From positions 744,001 through 808,000 of the forward strand of contig NZ_CP033929.1 in NCBI RefSeq assembly GCF_003815915.1: a stretch of DNA of 64,000 nt. Direction: 5' to 3'. The DNA is from Chryseobacterium indoltheticum (GTDB taxonomy: Bacteria > Bacteroidota > Bacteroidia > Flavobacteriales > Weeksellaceae). The notes under the pieces are model-generated. The model was not told the origin of the DNA. It was given only the letters and a program-made list of their open reading frames with translations, and did not search any database. Each line of letters opens with the position of its first letter. Positions within the stretch are counted from its first letter, which is position 1. Shown in pieces: positions 45,991 through 54,140 of the stretch. The position numbers and the translations under genes were made by a program.

Positions 45991-46491
45991 ATGAAAAAAT
46001 TATTGATTACAGTTTTGTTTTTGTTGATAGCTATTAGCTGCGAAAATAAAAGAGAGAAAGTGCAGAGAGACGGAGAACCCGATGTGGTACTTGTTGAAAC
46101 TGAAGATGACGAAATGAATACTGCTATTGAAAGTGCAAAGAAAACTTTTAAATCAGATTTTCATCAGGCGCTTTTGAGCAAAAACCCAAACTTCTCAAAT
46201 TTCACAATTAAACAAAAGTTTGATACGCCAAGTGGCGGCGGTGAACACATCTGGATTGGCGATATCATTTTTGATTACGGAAAATATCATGGCATTATAC
46301 AAAATGAACCGATGGAACCCATTGGTGTAAAGCTTGGTGATGAGGTCGTTGTAAATGTTGAAAATCTTTCGGACTGGATGTATTACGACAACAACAAAGT
46401 GAAAGGTGCGTATACTGTAAAAGTTTTACGTAAAACAATGAGCGACGAAGAAAGGAAACAAATGGATTCTCAAGGATTGATTTACGAATAA
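45991..46491 (+). CDS. DUF2314 domain lipoprotein
   Basis: The 166-residue protein has a lipoprotein signal (LLITVLFLLIAISC). Residues about 45-150 are DUF2314: GEHIWIGDIIFDYGKYHGII, GVKLGDEVVVN, LSDWMYYDNNKVKGAYTVKVL. The role of the domain is unknown. It starts 10 bases after the DUF58 gene and may be the last gene of that operon. Confidence 0.87.
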   Translation: MKKLLITVLFLLIAISCENKREKVQRDGEPDVVLVETEDDEMNTAIESAKKTFKSDFHQALLSKNPNFSNFTIKQKFDTPSGGGEHIWIGDIIFDYGKYHGIIQNEPMEPIGVKLGDEVVVNVENLSDWMYYDNNKVKGAYTVKVLRKTMSDEERKQMDSQGLIYE

Positions 46492-46517
46492 TTAGTAAAG
46501 CAAGATTTTATAATTTT

Positions 46518-46587
46518 GCAATAAGCAATAAGCAATAAGCAATAAGCAATAAGCAATAAGCAATAAGCAATAAGCAATAAGCAATAA
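46518..46587 (+). repeat. Ten perfect heptamers, (GCAATAA)10, ending at a start codon
   Basis: Ten identical GCAATAA units run without error from 46518 to 46587. The last A of unit ten is the A of the ATG of the OsmC gene. It fills most of the 95-base gap between the DUF2314 and OsmC genes. A perfect tandem repeat of this length should be prone to slippage. Confidence 0.98.
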
Positions 46588-47012
46588 TGAAAATTACACT
46601 AAACAGACTCAACGACGATTTTTTATTTGAATGCACCAATGCACAGGGAAATTCAATTTTGTTAGACAATACATCTCAGCCAGGTGCAAAAGGTGTTTCA
46701 CCAATGGAAAGTGTTTTGATGGCAGTTGCGGGTTGCAGCGGAATTGATGTTGTTTCTATTTTGAAAAAACAGAGACAGGAAATTACAGATTTCAAAGCTG
46801 AAGTAGAAGGCGAAAGAGTTGCTGTAGATGATGCAAAACCATTCAAATCAATTAATGTAAAGTTTTTATTGGAAGGAAATATCGATCCTAAAAAAGCTTT
46901 AAAAGCATCAGAATTATCTTTTGAAAAATATTGTTCAGTTTCAAAAACACTTGAACCTAATGTAGAAATCGGGTACGAAGTTTTTGTAAACGGAGAGAAA
47001 GTTGAGAAATAA
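46587..47012 (+). CDS. OsmC family protein
   Basis: The 141-residue protein has the OsmC/YhfA-like fold: GVSPMESVLMAVAGCSGIDV with the first redox cysteine near residue 50, and SFEKYCSVSKTLEPNVEI with the second near residue 116. OsmC proteins reduce organic peroxides; the YhfA subgroup has unclear function. Its start codon is fused to a perfect heptamer array, so translation or transcription could depend on the repeat number. Confidence 0.9.
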   Translation: MKITLNRLNDDFLFECTNAQGNSILLDNTSQPGAKGVSPMESVLMAVAGCSGIDVVSILKKQRQEITDFKAEVEGERVAVDDAKPFKSINVKFLLEGNIDPKKALKASELSFEKYCSVSKTLEPNVEIGYEVFVNGEKVEK

Positions 47013-47102
47013 AGTGGGAGAGTTTTAGTGTTTGAGAGTTATTGAAAATTTTACTTATTCAATAACTCTCAAACATTATTTCACTCAAACACTCTAACCT
47101 CA
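47013..47102. repeat. Facing octamer arrays between convergent genes (gene-free element)
   Basis: From the OsmC stop to the stop of the convergent glycosidase gene the sequence runs in 8-base units. Left units include GTTTTAGT (47022) and GTTTGAGA (47030); right units are complementary, for example CAAACACT (47086). An 18-base perfect inverted repeat (47029-47046 and 47058-47075, loop 11) forms the core. The first 18 bases (47014-47031) match the IVP element A repeat at 18325-18342 in 16 positions. It may serve as a bidirectional terminator. Confidence 0.85.
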
Positions 47103-49715
47103 TTACGCCAATCTTGGCTTCATTAATTTAGCCACAGTTGCAGTCCATCCTGTTTGGTGAGAAGCTCCGACTCCGCGACCATTATCTCCGTGGAAATATT
47201 CATAAAATGTGATGTAGTCTTTGAAGTTCGGGTCATAATTAAATTTATAATTACCACCGTTAAAAGCGCGTTGCCCGCTTTCATCTTTTAGAAAAATAGA
47301 GCAGAGTCTTCCGCTGATATTTTGAGCAACTTCATCTAAGTTTTTCTTTTCGCCACTTCCGGTAGGGAATTCCACTTTTAAGCTGTTCCCATAATAAAAA
47401 TGAAAACGTTGTAAACTTTCGACAATCAGGAAGTTAATCGGAAACCAAATCGGACCTCGCCAATTACTGTTTCCTCCAAACATTCTGCTGTCACTTTCTG
47501 CAGGCGTATAATAAACGACATTTTTGTTGCCGTGAACTGTAAACACAAACGGGTTTTCTTCATAAACCTTCGACATAGCCCGGATTCCATAAGAACTTAG
47601 AAATTCTTTTTCATCCAGCATTCTGGTCAAAACTTTTGTAAGTCGGTTTTTACGGAGAATACTCATGAGATGTTTTCTGCCGCTTCCTTCTTCGTCCCAG
47701 TGAGAAACTAAAGAAGTTAATTCAGGTTTGTTTTTTAAAACCCAATCCATTCTTTCACGGAAATTAGGCATCTTACTCAGTAAATGGTGGTCGATAATTT
47801 CAACTGCAAACAAGGGAATAAGCCCAACGATACTTCTCAATCTTAAAGAAACACTTTCTCCGTTTGCCAACTGTAAAACGTCGTAAAAGAAACCATCTTC
47901 TTCGTTCCAAAGACCTTCTTTGCCTTCACCCATGTTTTCCATCGCTTCGGCAATATAAAGATAATGTTCAAAAAACTTGATGGCCATATCTTCGTAAACC
48001 TGATAATATTGAGCCAATTCCATAGCAATTCGCATCATGTTTAGCGCATACATCGCCATCCAACTGGTTCCGTCGGCTTGCTCAAGATGTTCGCCATCTT
48101 TCAGTTCCATATTTCGGTCAAAAGCACCGATGTTATCCAGTCCTAAAAATCCGCCACCGAAAATATTTTTACCGTTTTTATCTTTTCTGTTGACCCACCA
48201 AGTAAAATTGAGAAGAAGCTTTTGAAAAACTTTTTCAAGGAATAAAAGATCAGGTTTGCCGTTTGTTTTTTCATCAATTTTAAAAACCCTGAAACACGAC
48301 CATGCATGCACAGGCGGATTAACATCGCTCAAATTCCATTCATAAGCAGGCATTTGTCCGTTAGGATGCATATACCATTCTTTGGTAAGCAAAAGCAATT
48401 GGTTTTTCGCAAAACCGGCATCAATAATAGCAAACGGGACACAATGAAATGCCAAATCCCAAGTCGCATACCAAGGATATTCCCATTTATCGGGCATTGA
48501 GATGATATCTTTATTGTGAAGATGTTCCCATTCCGTGTTTCTTACATAATGATTAAAATCTCTCGGAGCTTCATAATTTGGGTCACCTTTCAGCCATTTT
48601 CCGACATTGTAATGATAGAATTGTTTGTTCCAAAGAAGTCCTGCAAAAGCCTGTCTTTGTACATTTTTTTCATCGTCATTAAATATATCCTGCTGAATTT
48701 CATCATAAAATTCATTCGCTTCATTAATTCTTGCATTAAAAATATCATCAAACTGATAAAAAGCATCATCCATATCGTAAGGCGATAATCTGAATTCAAA
48801 AACTTCAGATTGTCCGGCTTCAATGATCTGATCAATAATAAAAGCGGCTTTTGTACCCTTTTTCTCAGGATTTATAGTGTTTTTCTGATGAATAATATAA
48901 TCGTTGATTCCGTCTTTATAGTAAGTTTTTTCTACAAACGGAGTTCCATGAAGTTTTGGATTATTTGTTTCATTATCACAAAAAACCTGTTCTGCATTTT
49001 TATTTTTTGAATAAAACTTTTTGATGGGAATACTGTCGTGAACAATGTCGATGCAACCTTCTTTTCCCCCTACTGTCTGACCTTTGTATTCATTGTAACC
49101 CCATTTCCAGTTATTTCTAAACCAAGCTGTAGGTAATACAACAATGGGCGCATCTTTGTCGCTTCTGTTGCAGACCGTGACACGTACCAGAATATCATGC
49201 GCATCAGATTTACAGTATTCTATGAAAATATCAAAATATTCATCTTTATCAAAAACTCCTGTATCAAAAAGCTCATATTCAGGTTCCTTTTTGGTGCGTC
49301 TGGCGTTTTCGGCTACAATATCATCATAAGGAAATTCGTTGATCGGATATTTGTACACCATTTTCATATAGCTGTGAGTAGGTGTATTATCCAGGTAATA
49401 GAAAATTTCTTTAATATCTTCTCCGTGATTTCCCTGCGGATTGCTCAATCCGAAGAGGCGTTCTTTTACTCTTTTATCTTTTTTATTCCAAAATGAAAGA
49501 GCAAAACAGAAAATTTGTTTAGGATCTGAAATCCCTGCGATACCTTCTTCACCCCAACGATAAGTGTGGCTTTCTGCAATATCATGGTTGGCAAAATGCC
49601 ATGCATTTCCATTCGGGCTGTAGTCTTCACGCACATTTCCCCATTGCCTGTTGCTTACATAGGGTCCCCAGTTTTTCCAGTCTTTATCTTGTAATCTTTG
49701 CTTTTCGATAGTCAT
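47103..49715 (-). CDS. MGH1-like / GH63-related glycoside hydrolase
   Basis: The 870-residue protein has no signal peptide and looks cytosolic. The C-terminal two thirds form an (alpha/alpha)6-barrel of the mannosylglycerate hydrolase/GH63 type: WYATWDLAFHCVPFAIID, MPAYEWNLSDVNPPVHAWS, FGGGFLGLDNIGAFDRN, ADGTSWMAMYALNMMRIA and NWRGPIWFPINFLIVESL, with the acid residues of the family in place. The substrate is probably an alpha-glucoside or mannosylglycerate-like compound. It is monocistronic and diverges from the methionine regulon. Confidence 0.85.
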   Translation of the reverse strand: MTIEKQRLQDKDWKNWGPYVSNRQWGNVREDYSPNGNAWHFANHDIAESHTYRWGEEGIAGISDPKQIFCFALSFWNKKDKRVKERLFGLSNPQGNHGEDIKEIFYYLDNTPTHSYMKMVYKYPINEFPYDDIVAENARRTKKEPEYELFDTGVFDKDEYFDIFIEYCKSDAHDILVRVTVCNRSDKDAPIVVLPTAWFRNNWKWGYNEYKGQTVGGKEGCIDIVHDSIPIKKFYSKNKNAEQVFCDNETNNPKLHGTPFVEKTYYKDGINDYIIHQKNTINPEKKGTKAAFIIDQIIEAGQSEVFEFRLSPYDMDDAFYQFDDIFNARINEANEFYDEIQQDIFNDDEKNVQRQAFAGLLWNKQFYHYNVGKWLKGDPNYEAPRDFNHYVRNTEWEHLHNKDIISMPDKWEYPWYATWDLAFHCVPFAIIDAGFAKNQLLLLTKEWYMHPNGQMPAYEWNLSDVNPPVHAWSCFRVFKIDEKTNGKPDLLFLEKVFQKLLLNFTWWVNRKDKNGKNIFGGGFLGLDNIGAFDRNMELKDGEHLEQADGTSWMAMYALNMMRIAMELAQYYQVYEDMAIKFFEHYLYIAEAMENMGEGKEGLWNEEDGFFYDVLQLANGESVSLRLRSIVGLIPLFAVEIIDHHLLSKMPNFRERMDWVLKNKPELTSLVSHWDEEGSGRKHLMSILRKNRLTKVLTRMLDEKEFLSSYGIRAMSKVYEENPFVFTVHGNKNVVYYTPAESDSRMFGGNSNWRGPIWFPINFLIVESLQRFHFYYGNSLKVEFPTGSGEKKNLDEVAQNISGRLCSIFLKDESGQRAFNGGNYKFNYDPNFKDYITFYEYFHGDNGRGVGASHQTGWTATVAKLMKPRLA

Positions 49716-49866
49716 TTTCAGCCATTTTCATGGCTAAGTTAATTTTTTTGATAAATAATTCCAATTTTTTTAATCTGAATAATTATTAACAATCTTCCAC
49801 AAACCTCGCTGATATTACGTTTTATGATATTTGTTAATTTTTTTTAATTTTTAAAATAAAAAGTTT

Positions 49867-49874
49867 TATATTTG
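49867..49874 (+). promoter_or_regulatory. Promoter -7 element of the methionine regulon
   Basis: TATATTTG fits TAnnTTTG and lies 30 bases before the 5' side of the SAM-I aptamer, so the riboswitch would begin the transcript. Confidence 0.6.
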
Positions 49875-49903
49875 CACCATTCGTTCATTTACATATTGAA
49901 AAT

Positions 49904-50009
49904 GTTATCAAGAAAGGTTGAGGGATAGACCCTGTGAAACCTTAGCAACCCTTTGCGCAAGCAGAGAAGGTGCTACGTTCTACCAAATAATTTATTTTGG
50001 ACAGATAAC
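49904..50009 (+). ncRNA. SAM-I riboswitch (S-box)
   Basis: The core elements of the SAM-I aptamer are present in order: P1 arms GTTATC (49904-49909) and GATAAC (50004-50009), AGGTTGAGGGATAGACCC, TGTGAAACCTTAGCAACC, then AAGGTGCTACGTTCTACC. It senses S-adenosylmethionine and lowers expression of methionine genes. Two small hairpins follow: AACTT/AAGTT at 50007-50020, overlapping the P1 3' strand, and GCCAT/GTGGC at 50028-50042 with a short T-run. Either could be the expression platform. The regulated gene, metX, starts 64 bases after P1. Confidence 0.93.
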
Positions 50010-50073
50010 TTACTGAAGTTCTTTTCAGCCATTTCTCGTGGCATTTTCAAATTTATTTATAATAATATAAAAT

Positions 50074-51012
50074 TTGAAAACAGAACTGCAACATATTAAT
50101 TTTTTGTACAAAACCGATTCTCAGAGAGAATATCATATCCTGTTAAGCTATCAGCTTTTTGGGAAAGAGCTATTTTCAGCACCCATCATTTTGGTCAATC
50201 ATGCTTTAACCGGAAACTCGAATGTTGCCGGAGAAAAGGGTTGGTGGAAACAACTGATTGGTGAAAATCAGGTGATTGATACAATTAAATATACAGTGCT
50301 CTGTTTCAATATTCCCGGAAATGGATATGACGATTTTTTTATTAATGAATATTCAGATTTTACCCCTTCAGATATTGCAAATATATTTTTGAAAGGTCTT
50401 GAATCTTTACATATTACAAATTTATATGTCCTTATTGGAGGGTCTTTAGGAGGCGCAATTGGCTGGGAAATGCTTTCAAAAAAGCCAGATTTGGCCGAAA
50501 TTTTTATTCCAATTGCCTGTGATTCTAAAACTCATGATTGGTTGCATGCACAATGTCTTGTTCAGAAATTTTTATTAAACGGAAATGATGAACCGATACA
50601 AAAAGCCAGAATTCATGCGATGTTATGCTACAGAACACCTCAGTCTTTAAACGACAGATTTCAAAACAAATACACTCAGGAAAAACAAGCGTTAGAATCT
50701 CAAAACTGGCTTAATTATCATGGGAAATCTCTTGCCGAAAGATTTAGTTTAAAATCATATCAATTGATGAATCATTTATTGATGAATATTAATGCTGATG
50801 AAAATATGATGCAGAAAATTCAGGCACGAATGCACATGATCTCTGTAGATACAGATTTATTTTTTCCTGCCTCTGAAATTAGGAATGGCTTTGAGAAGCT
50901 AAAGGAAAATAAACAAGATGTTTTCTATCACGAGATCAAATCAATTCATGGGCACGACGCCTTCTTAATGGAATACAGTCAATTAAATAATATCATAAAT
51001 AATATTTTGTAA
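50074..51012 (+). CDS. metX: Homoserine O-acetyltransferase MetX-like
   Basis: The 312-residue alpha/beta-hydrolase has VNHALTGNSN, the nucleophile S124 in IGGSLGGAIGWEM, the aspartate in SVDTDLFFP and the histidine in IHGHDAFLMEY, the MetX triad in family order. It activates homoserine with acetyl-CoA (or succinyl-CoA) for methionine synthesis. It is shorter than most MetX (about 350-380), the lid region being reduced. The start is TTG at 50074. The SAM-I riboswitch directly upstream supports the assignment. Confidence 0.92.
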   Translation: MKTELQHINFLYKTDSQREYHILLSYQLFGKELFSAPIILVNHALTGNSNVAGEKGWWKQLIGENQVIDTIKYTVLCFNIPGNGYDDFFINEYSDFTPSDIANIFLKGLESLHITNLYVLIGGSLGGAIGWEMLSKKPDLAEIFIPIACDSKTHDWLHAQCLVQKFLLNGNDEPIQKARIHAMLCYRTPQSLNDRFQNKYTQEKQALESQNWLNYHGKSLAERFSLKSYQLMNHLLMNINADENMMQKIQARMHMISVDTDLFFPASEIRNGFEKLKENKQDVFYHEIKSIHGHDAFLMEYSQLNNIINNIL

Positions 51013-51066
51013 GATAAAAGGAGTTTAAGGTAATTCCGTCTTATAAAAAAATAAAAAAGGTTACAG

Positions 51067-52608
51067 ATGAAAAGTAATGCAAACGAAATAAAATTTTTAA
51101 AGAACAGATCAATCATTAAATTTGAAGGAGAAGATTTTTTAGGTGAAATAGGGATCGATGGAAGAGTATTTAAAGCGCTTACATTCGCCCGTATCAGTGT
51201 TGGGATAATTTCTCAGCAGGCAGTAGAAAACGGATTGTCGATTCTGGTACACGAAGATGATTCTGAAAAAGCGGTAAACTGTCTGATCGAAGAGTTTGCT
51301 GCAGAAAGAAAATCAGGTAAAGTTTCTCAGATTTACAGCATCAACAATGTTTCTGTTATCGGTTTTGTGGCAGAAGATCTCAATAAAATACTTTCAGAAT
51401 TGGCAAGAAATAACGTTTTTCCATTGTTGTTAAACCAGAATTCAAGCGAAAAGCGTATCAATATTGTTGTGACATCTTCTCAGGATGAGAAAACTAAAAA
51501 TATCATTGAATCTGAAATTTTCAAAAAACCAAAAACAGTTCATCTCGCAATTATTGGTCACGGAAATGTAGGAAAGACTTTAATAGAGCAGGTTTTACAT
51601 TCTTCGGAAGAAATTAAAAGAAGAAAAAATATACATCTTAAAGTTGTTGCGGTAGCTAATTCAAGAAAAATAGCTTTCAACAAAAAAGGTTTTGACAACC
51701 AATGGAGCAATGAGATTTTTGCCTCTGAAAAAACTTCAAATGTAGAAGAATTAATTAATTTCTCTAAAGAAAACCAGCTTGAAAATCTAATCGTAGTCGA
51801 TAACACGGCAAGTACAGATTTTGTTAAAAATTACCATGCGTTGGCAGAAAACGGCTTCGATTTGGTTTCTTCAAATAAAATTTTCAACACACTTCCAATT
51901 GAAGAATACCGTAAACTAAGATATACGTTGAATAAAAACAACAAACGTTATTTGTATGAAACCAATGTTGGAGCAGGTTTGCCATTAATCGATACCATAA
52001 AACTTTTACATCTTTCCGGTGAAAATATTACAAGAATCAAAGGTGTTTTTTCAGGAACATTGAGTTATGTTTTCAATAACTTCTCTTTGCGAAATGATAA
52101 ATTTTCTACAATCGTTAATGAAGCGCTTGAAAAAGGTTTCACCGAACCAGATCCAAGAGAAGATTTATCAGGAAATGATGTGGCTCGCAAGTTATTGATC
52201 TTGGCGAGAGAATTAGATTTAATAAATGAATTTAACGATATCAACATCCAAAATCTGGTTCCGGAAGCTTTGCTTTCTATATCAAAACAGGAATTCCTTT
52301 CAAGGTTAGAAGATTTGGATGAAGAATACGATAAAATTAAGAAAAATCAGGAGCCTGGTCACGTTTTAAGATATGTTGGTGATTTGCACGGCGATTTACA
52401 GAAAGAGAAAGGCAATCTTGATGTTAAGCTAATTTCTGTTCCTGCAACTTCCGCTTTGGGACAACTGAAAGGCTCAGATTCAATTTTTGAAATCTACACC
52501 GAAAGTTATGGTGAAAATCCAATTGTCATCATGGGAGCCGGCGCCGGAGCTAAGGTTACAGCAAGAGGAGTTTTCGGAGATATTTTAAGATTAAGTGAAA
52601 CTAAATAA
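51067..52608 (+). CDS. Homoserine dehydrogenase with N-terminal ACT region
   Basis: The 513-residue protein resembles the C-terminal part of the bifunctional ThrA/MetL enzymes. Residues 1-150 form the aspartokinase-type ACT region (SIIKFEGEDFLGEIGIDGRV, ISVGIISQQAVENGLSILV, NNVSVIGFVAEDL) without a kinase catalytic domain. Residues 155-510 are homoserine dehydrogenase: AIIGHGNVGKTLIEQ (NAD(P) loop), VDNTAS, NVGAGLPLIDTIKLL, KGVFSGTLSYVFN and EPDPREDLSGNDVARKLLIL. It supplies homoserine to MetX, 54 bases upstream. The kinase must be encoded elsewhere. Confidence 0.92.
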   Translation: MKSNANEIKFLKNRSIIKFEGEDFLGEIGIDGRVFKALTFARISVGIISQQAVENGLSILVHEDDSEKAVNCLIEEFAAERKSGKVSQIYSINNVSVIGFVAEDLNKILSELARNNVFPLLLNQNSSEKRINIVVTSSQDEKTKNIIESEIFKKPKTVHLAIIGHGNVGKTLIEQVLHSSEEIKRRKNIHLKVVAVANSRKIAFNKKGFDNQWSNEIFASEKTSNVEELINFSKENQLENLIVVDNTASTDFVKNYHALAENGFDLVSSNKIFNTLPIEEYRKLRYTLNKNNKRYLYETNVGAGLPLIDTIKLLHLSGENITRIKGVFSGTLSYVFNNFSLRNDKFSTIVNEALEKGFTEPDPREDLSGNDVARKLLILARELDLINEFNDINIQNLVPEALLSISKQEFLSRLEDLDEEYDKIKKNQEPGHVLRYVGDLHGDLQKEKGNLDVKLISVPATSALGQLKGSDSIFEIYTESYGENPIVIMGAGAGAKVTARGVFGDILRLSETK

Positions 52609-52616
52609 TATTAATA

Positions 52617-52732
52617 TAACAATTTAATAATGTAACAGTTTACCAATGTTTATTACAAGTATCATTCTGATCGAAAAAAAGTGAAGAATCTCATTGTTAC
52701 ATTGCTAAACTGATACATTGTTACATTTCAAA
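52617..52732 (+). repeat. Facing octamer arrays (gene-free element) before metZ
   Basis: Left array: TAACAATT (52617), TAATAATG (52625), TAACAGTT (52633), TACCAATG (52641). Right array, opposite polarity: ATTGTTAC (52693), ATTGCTAA (52701), ACTGATAC (52709), ATTGTTAC (52717), ATTTCAAA (52725). Both keep an exact 8-base phase and are complementary, with about 44 unrelated bases between them. The right array ends 4 bases before the metZ ATG. Confidence 0.85.
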
Positions 52733-52736
52733 CTAT

Positions 52737-53897
52737 ATGGAAAATTTCGAAACCTTAGCTATAAGAACCCAAACTGAAAGATCTCAGTTTGACGAGCATT
52801 CTACGCCTCTATACCTTACTTCAAGCTTCGTTTTTGAAGATGCGGAAGATATGAGAGCGAGCTTTGCCGAAGAAAAATCTAAAAACCTGTACAGCCGATT
52901 TTCAAATCCTAATGTTAAAGAATTTACCGATAAAATCGTCAAGATGGAAGGTGCAGAAGCGGGTTACGCTTTCGCTACCGGAATGGCGGCAATTTATTCA
53001 ACTTTTGCCACTTTATTGAATGCGGGTGATCACATTGTAAGCTGTCAGTCAGTTTTCGGATCTACACATACATTGTTTACCAAGTATTTTCCAAAATGGA
53101 ATATTGAAACGACGTATTTCAAAGCTGAAGATTCTGAAAATGTAGAAAAATACATCAAGCTAAATACAAAAATTTTGTATTTGGAAACGCCAACAAATCC
53201 TGCGATAGAAATTTTAGATTTAGAATTTTTTGGTCAGATTGCTAAAAAACATAATCTGATTTTCATTGTAGACAACTGTTTTGCAACTCCTTATTTGCAA
53301 CTACCTATAAAATACGGAGCAGATGTGGTTGTGCATTCTGCCACAAAACTAATTGATGGTCAAGGTCGTGTTTTGGGTGGAGTAGCAGTTGGTAGAGAAG
53401 ATTTGATTCGTGAGATTTATCTTTTCGCAAGAAACACAGGTCCTGCAATGTCACCTTTCAACGCTTGGGTTTTATCAAAAAGCTTAGAGACTTTGGCAAT
53501 CCGTGTGGAGAGACATTGTGAAAATGCCTTAAAAGTAGCTGAGTTTTTAGAAAGCCATCCGAATGTAGAACTGACGAAATATCCATTTCTTCCATCTCAC
53601 CCAAGCTATGAAGTTGCGAAGAAACAGATGAGATTAGGCGGAAATATTGTAGCATTCGAAATTAAAGGCGGTATCGAAGGTGGGCGAAAATTTTTAGATA
53701 AAATAAAAATATGTTCACTTTCTGCAAACTTAGGCGATACAAGAACGATTGTTACGCATCCCGCTTCTACAACGCATTCTAAATTGACAGATGAAGAAAG
53801 AAACGAAGTGGGAATTACCGCAGGTTTGGTTCGCTGTTCGGTAGGTTTAGAGAATGTGGACGATATTATTGCAGATTTAAAGCAGGCATTAGATTAA
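52737..53897 (+). CDS. metZ: O-acetyl/succinyl-homoserine sulfhydrylase (Cys/Met metabolism PLP enzyme)
   Basis: The 386-residue PLP enzyme shows TPLYLTSSFVFEDAEDM, YSRFSNPNVKEFTDKI, FATGMAAIYSTFATLLNAGD, ETPTNPAIEILDL, the PLP lysine in VVVHSATKLIDGQGRVLGG and THPASTTHSKLTDEER. It belongs to the cystathionine gamma-synthase family; in this setting it most likely makes homocysteine from acylated homoserine and sulfide. Cystathionine synthase activity cannot be excluded from sequence. Confidence 0.92.
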   Translation: MENFETLAIRTQTERSQFDEHSTPLYLTSSFVFEDAEDMRASFAEEKSKNLYSRFSNPNVKEFTDKIVKMEGAEAGYAFATGMAAIYSTFATLLNAGDHIVSCQSVFGSTHTLFTKYFPKWNIETTYFKAEDSENVEKYIKLNTKILYLETPTNPAIEILDLEFFGQIAKKHNLIFIVDNCFATPYLQLPIKYGADVVVHSATKLIDGQGRVLGGVAVGREDLIREIYLFARNTGPAMSPFNAWVLSKSLETLAIRVERHCENALKVAEFLESHPNVELTKYPFLPSHPSYEVAKKQMRLGGNIVAFEIKGGIEGGRKFLDKIKICSLSANLGDTRTIVTHPASTTHSKLTDEERNEVGITAGLVRCSVGLENVDDIIADLKQALD

Positions 53898-53929
53898 ACT
53901 AATTTGGGCAGCTTTATCCGCCTGAATTT

Positions 53930-54085
53930 ATCCTGAGCTTGTCGAAGGACCTCGTTCAAGTCAGGCTGCAGAGATTCAGCGTAAAGATTCGGCAAATAAT
54001 CCTTGTCAAGGTTCAAAACCTTGACAAGGATTAAAATAAAAGTTTGAAATAAAAGTTTGAAATAAATAAAGAGTCCCAAAGGGAC
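53930..54085. repeat. Cluster of palindromic and direct repeats between metZ and metH
   Basis: The 243-base gap has no gene. It holds TCCTGAGCTTGTCGAAGGAC (53931-53950), a REP-like imperfect palindrome known from many genomes; a perfect 16-bp inverted repeat (53998-54013 and 54017-54032, loop CAA) whose arms are themselves near-palindromes of CCTTGTCAAGG; two 13-base direct repeats AAATAAAAGTTTG (54034 and 54047); and GTCCCAAAGGGAC (54073-54085). Confidence 0.85.
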
Positions 54086-54140
54086 GATTTAATAGAGAAT
54101 AGGATGCAATACTATTAAAAAATATGTCATAATAAATAAA

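Noticed and set aside
38437-46491. Bat aerotolerance operon
   Set aside because: MoxR and DUF58 are shared, but the vWA/TPR genes batA-batE are missing and SpoIIM, DUF4129 and DUF4350 point to another locus type.
46518-46587. CRISPR-like array
   Set aside because: The units are 7 bases, perfect and without spacers; no cas genes are near.
47843-49496. Several open frames of 60-99 codons inside the glycosidase gene, both strands
   Set aside because: All overlap a well-supported 870-residue frame and show no family motif.
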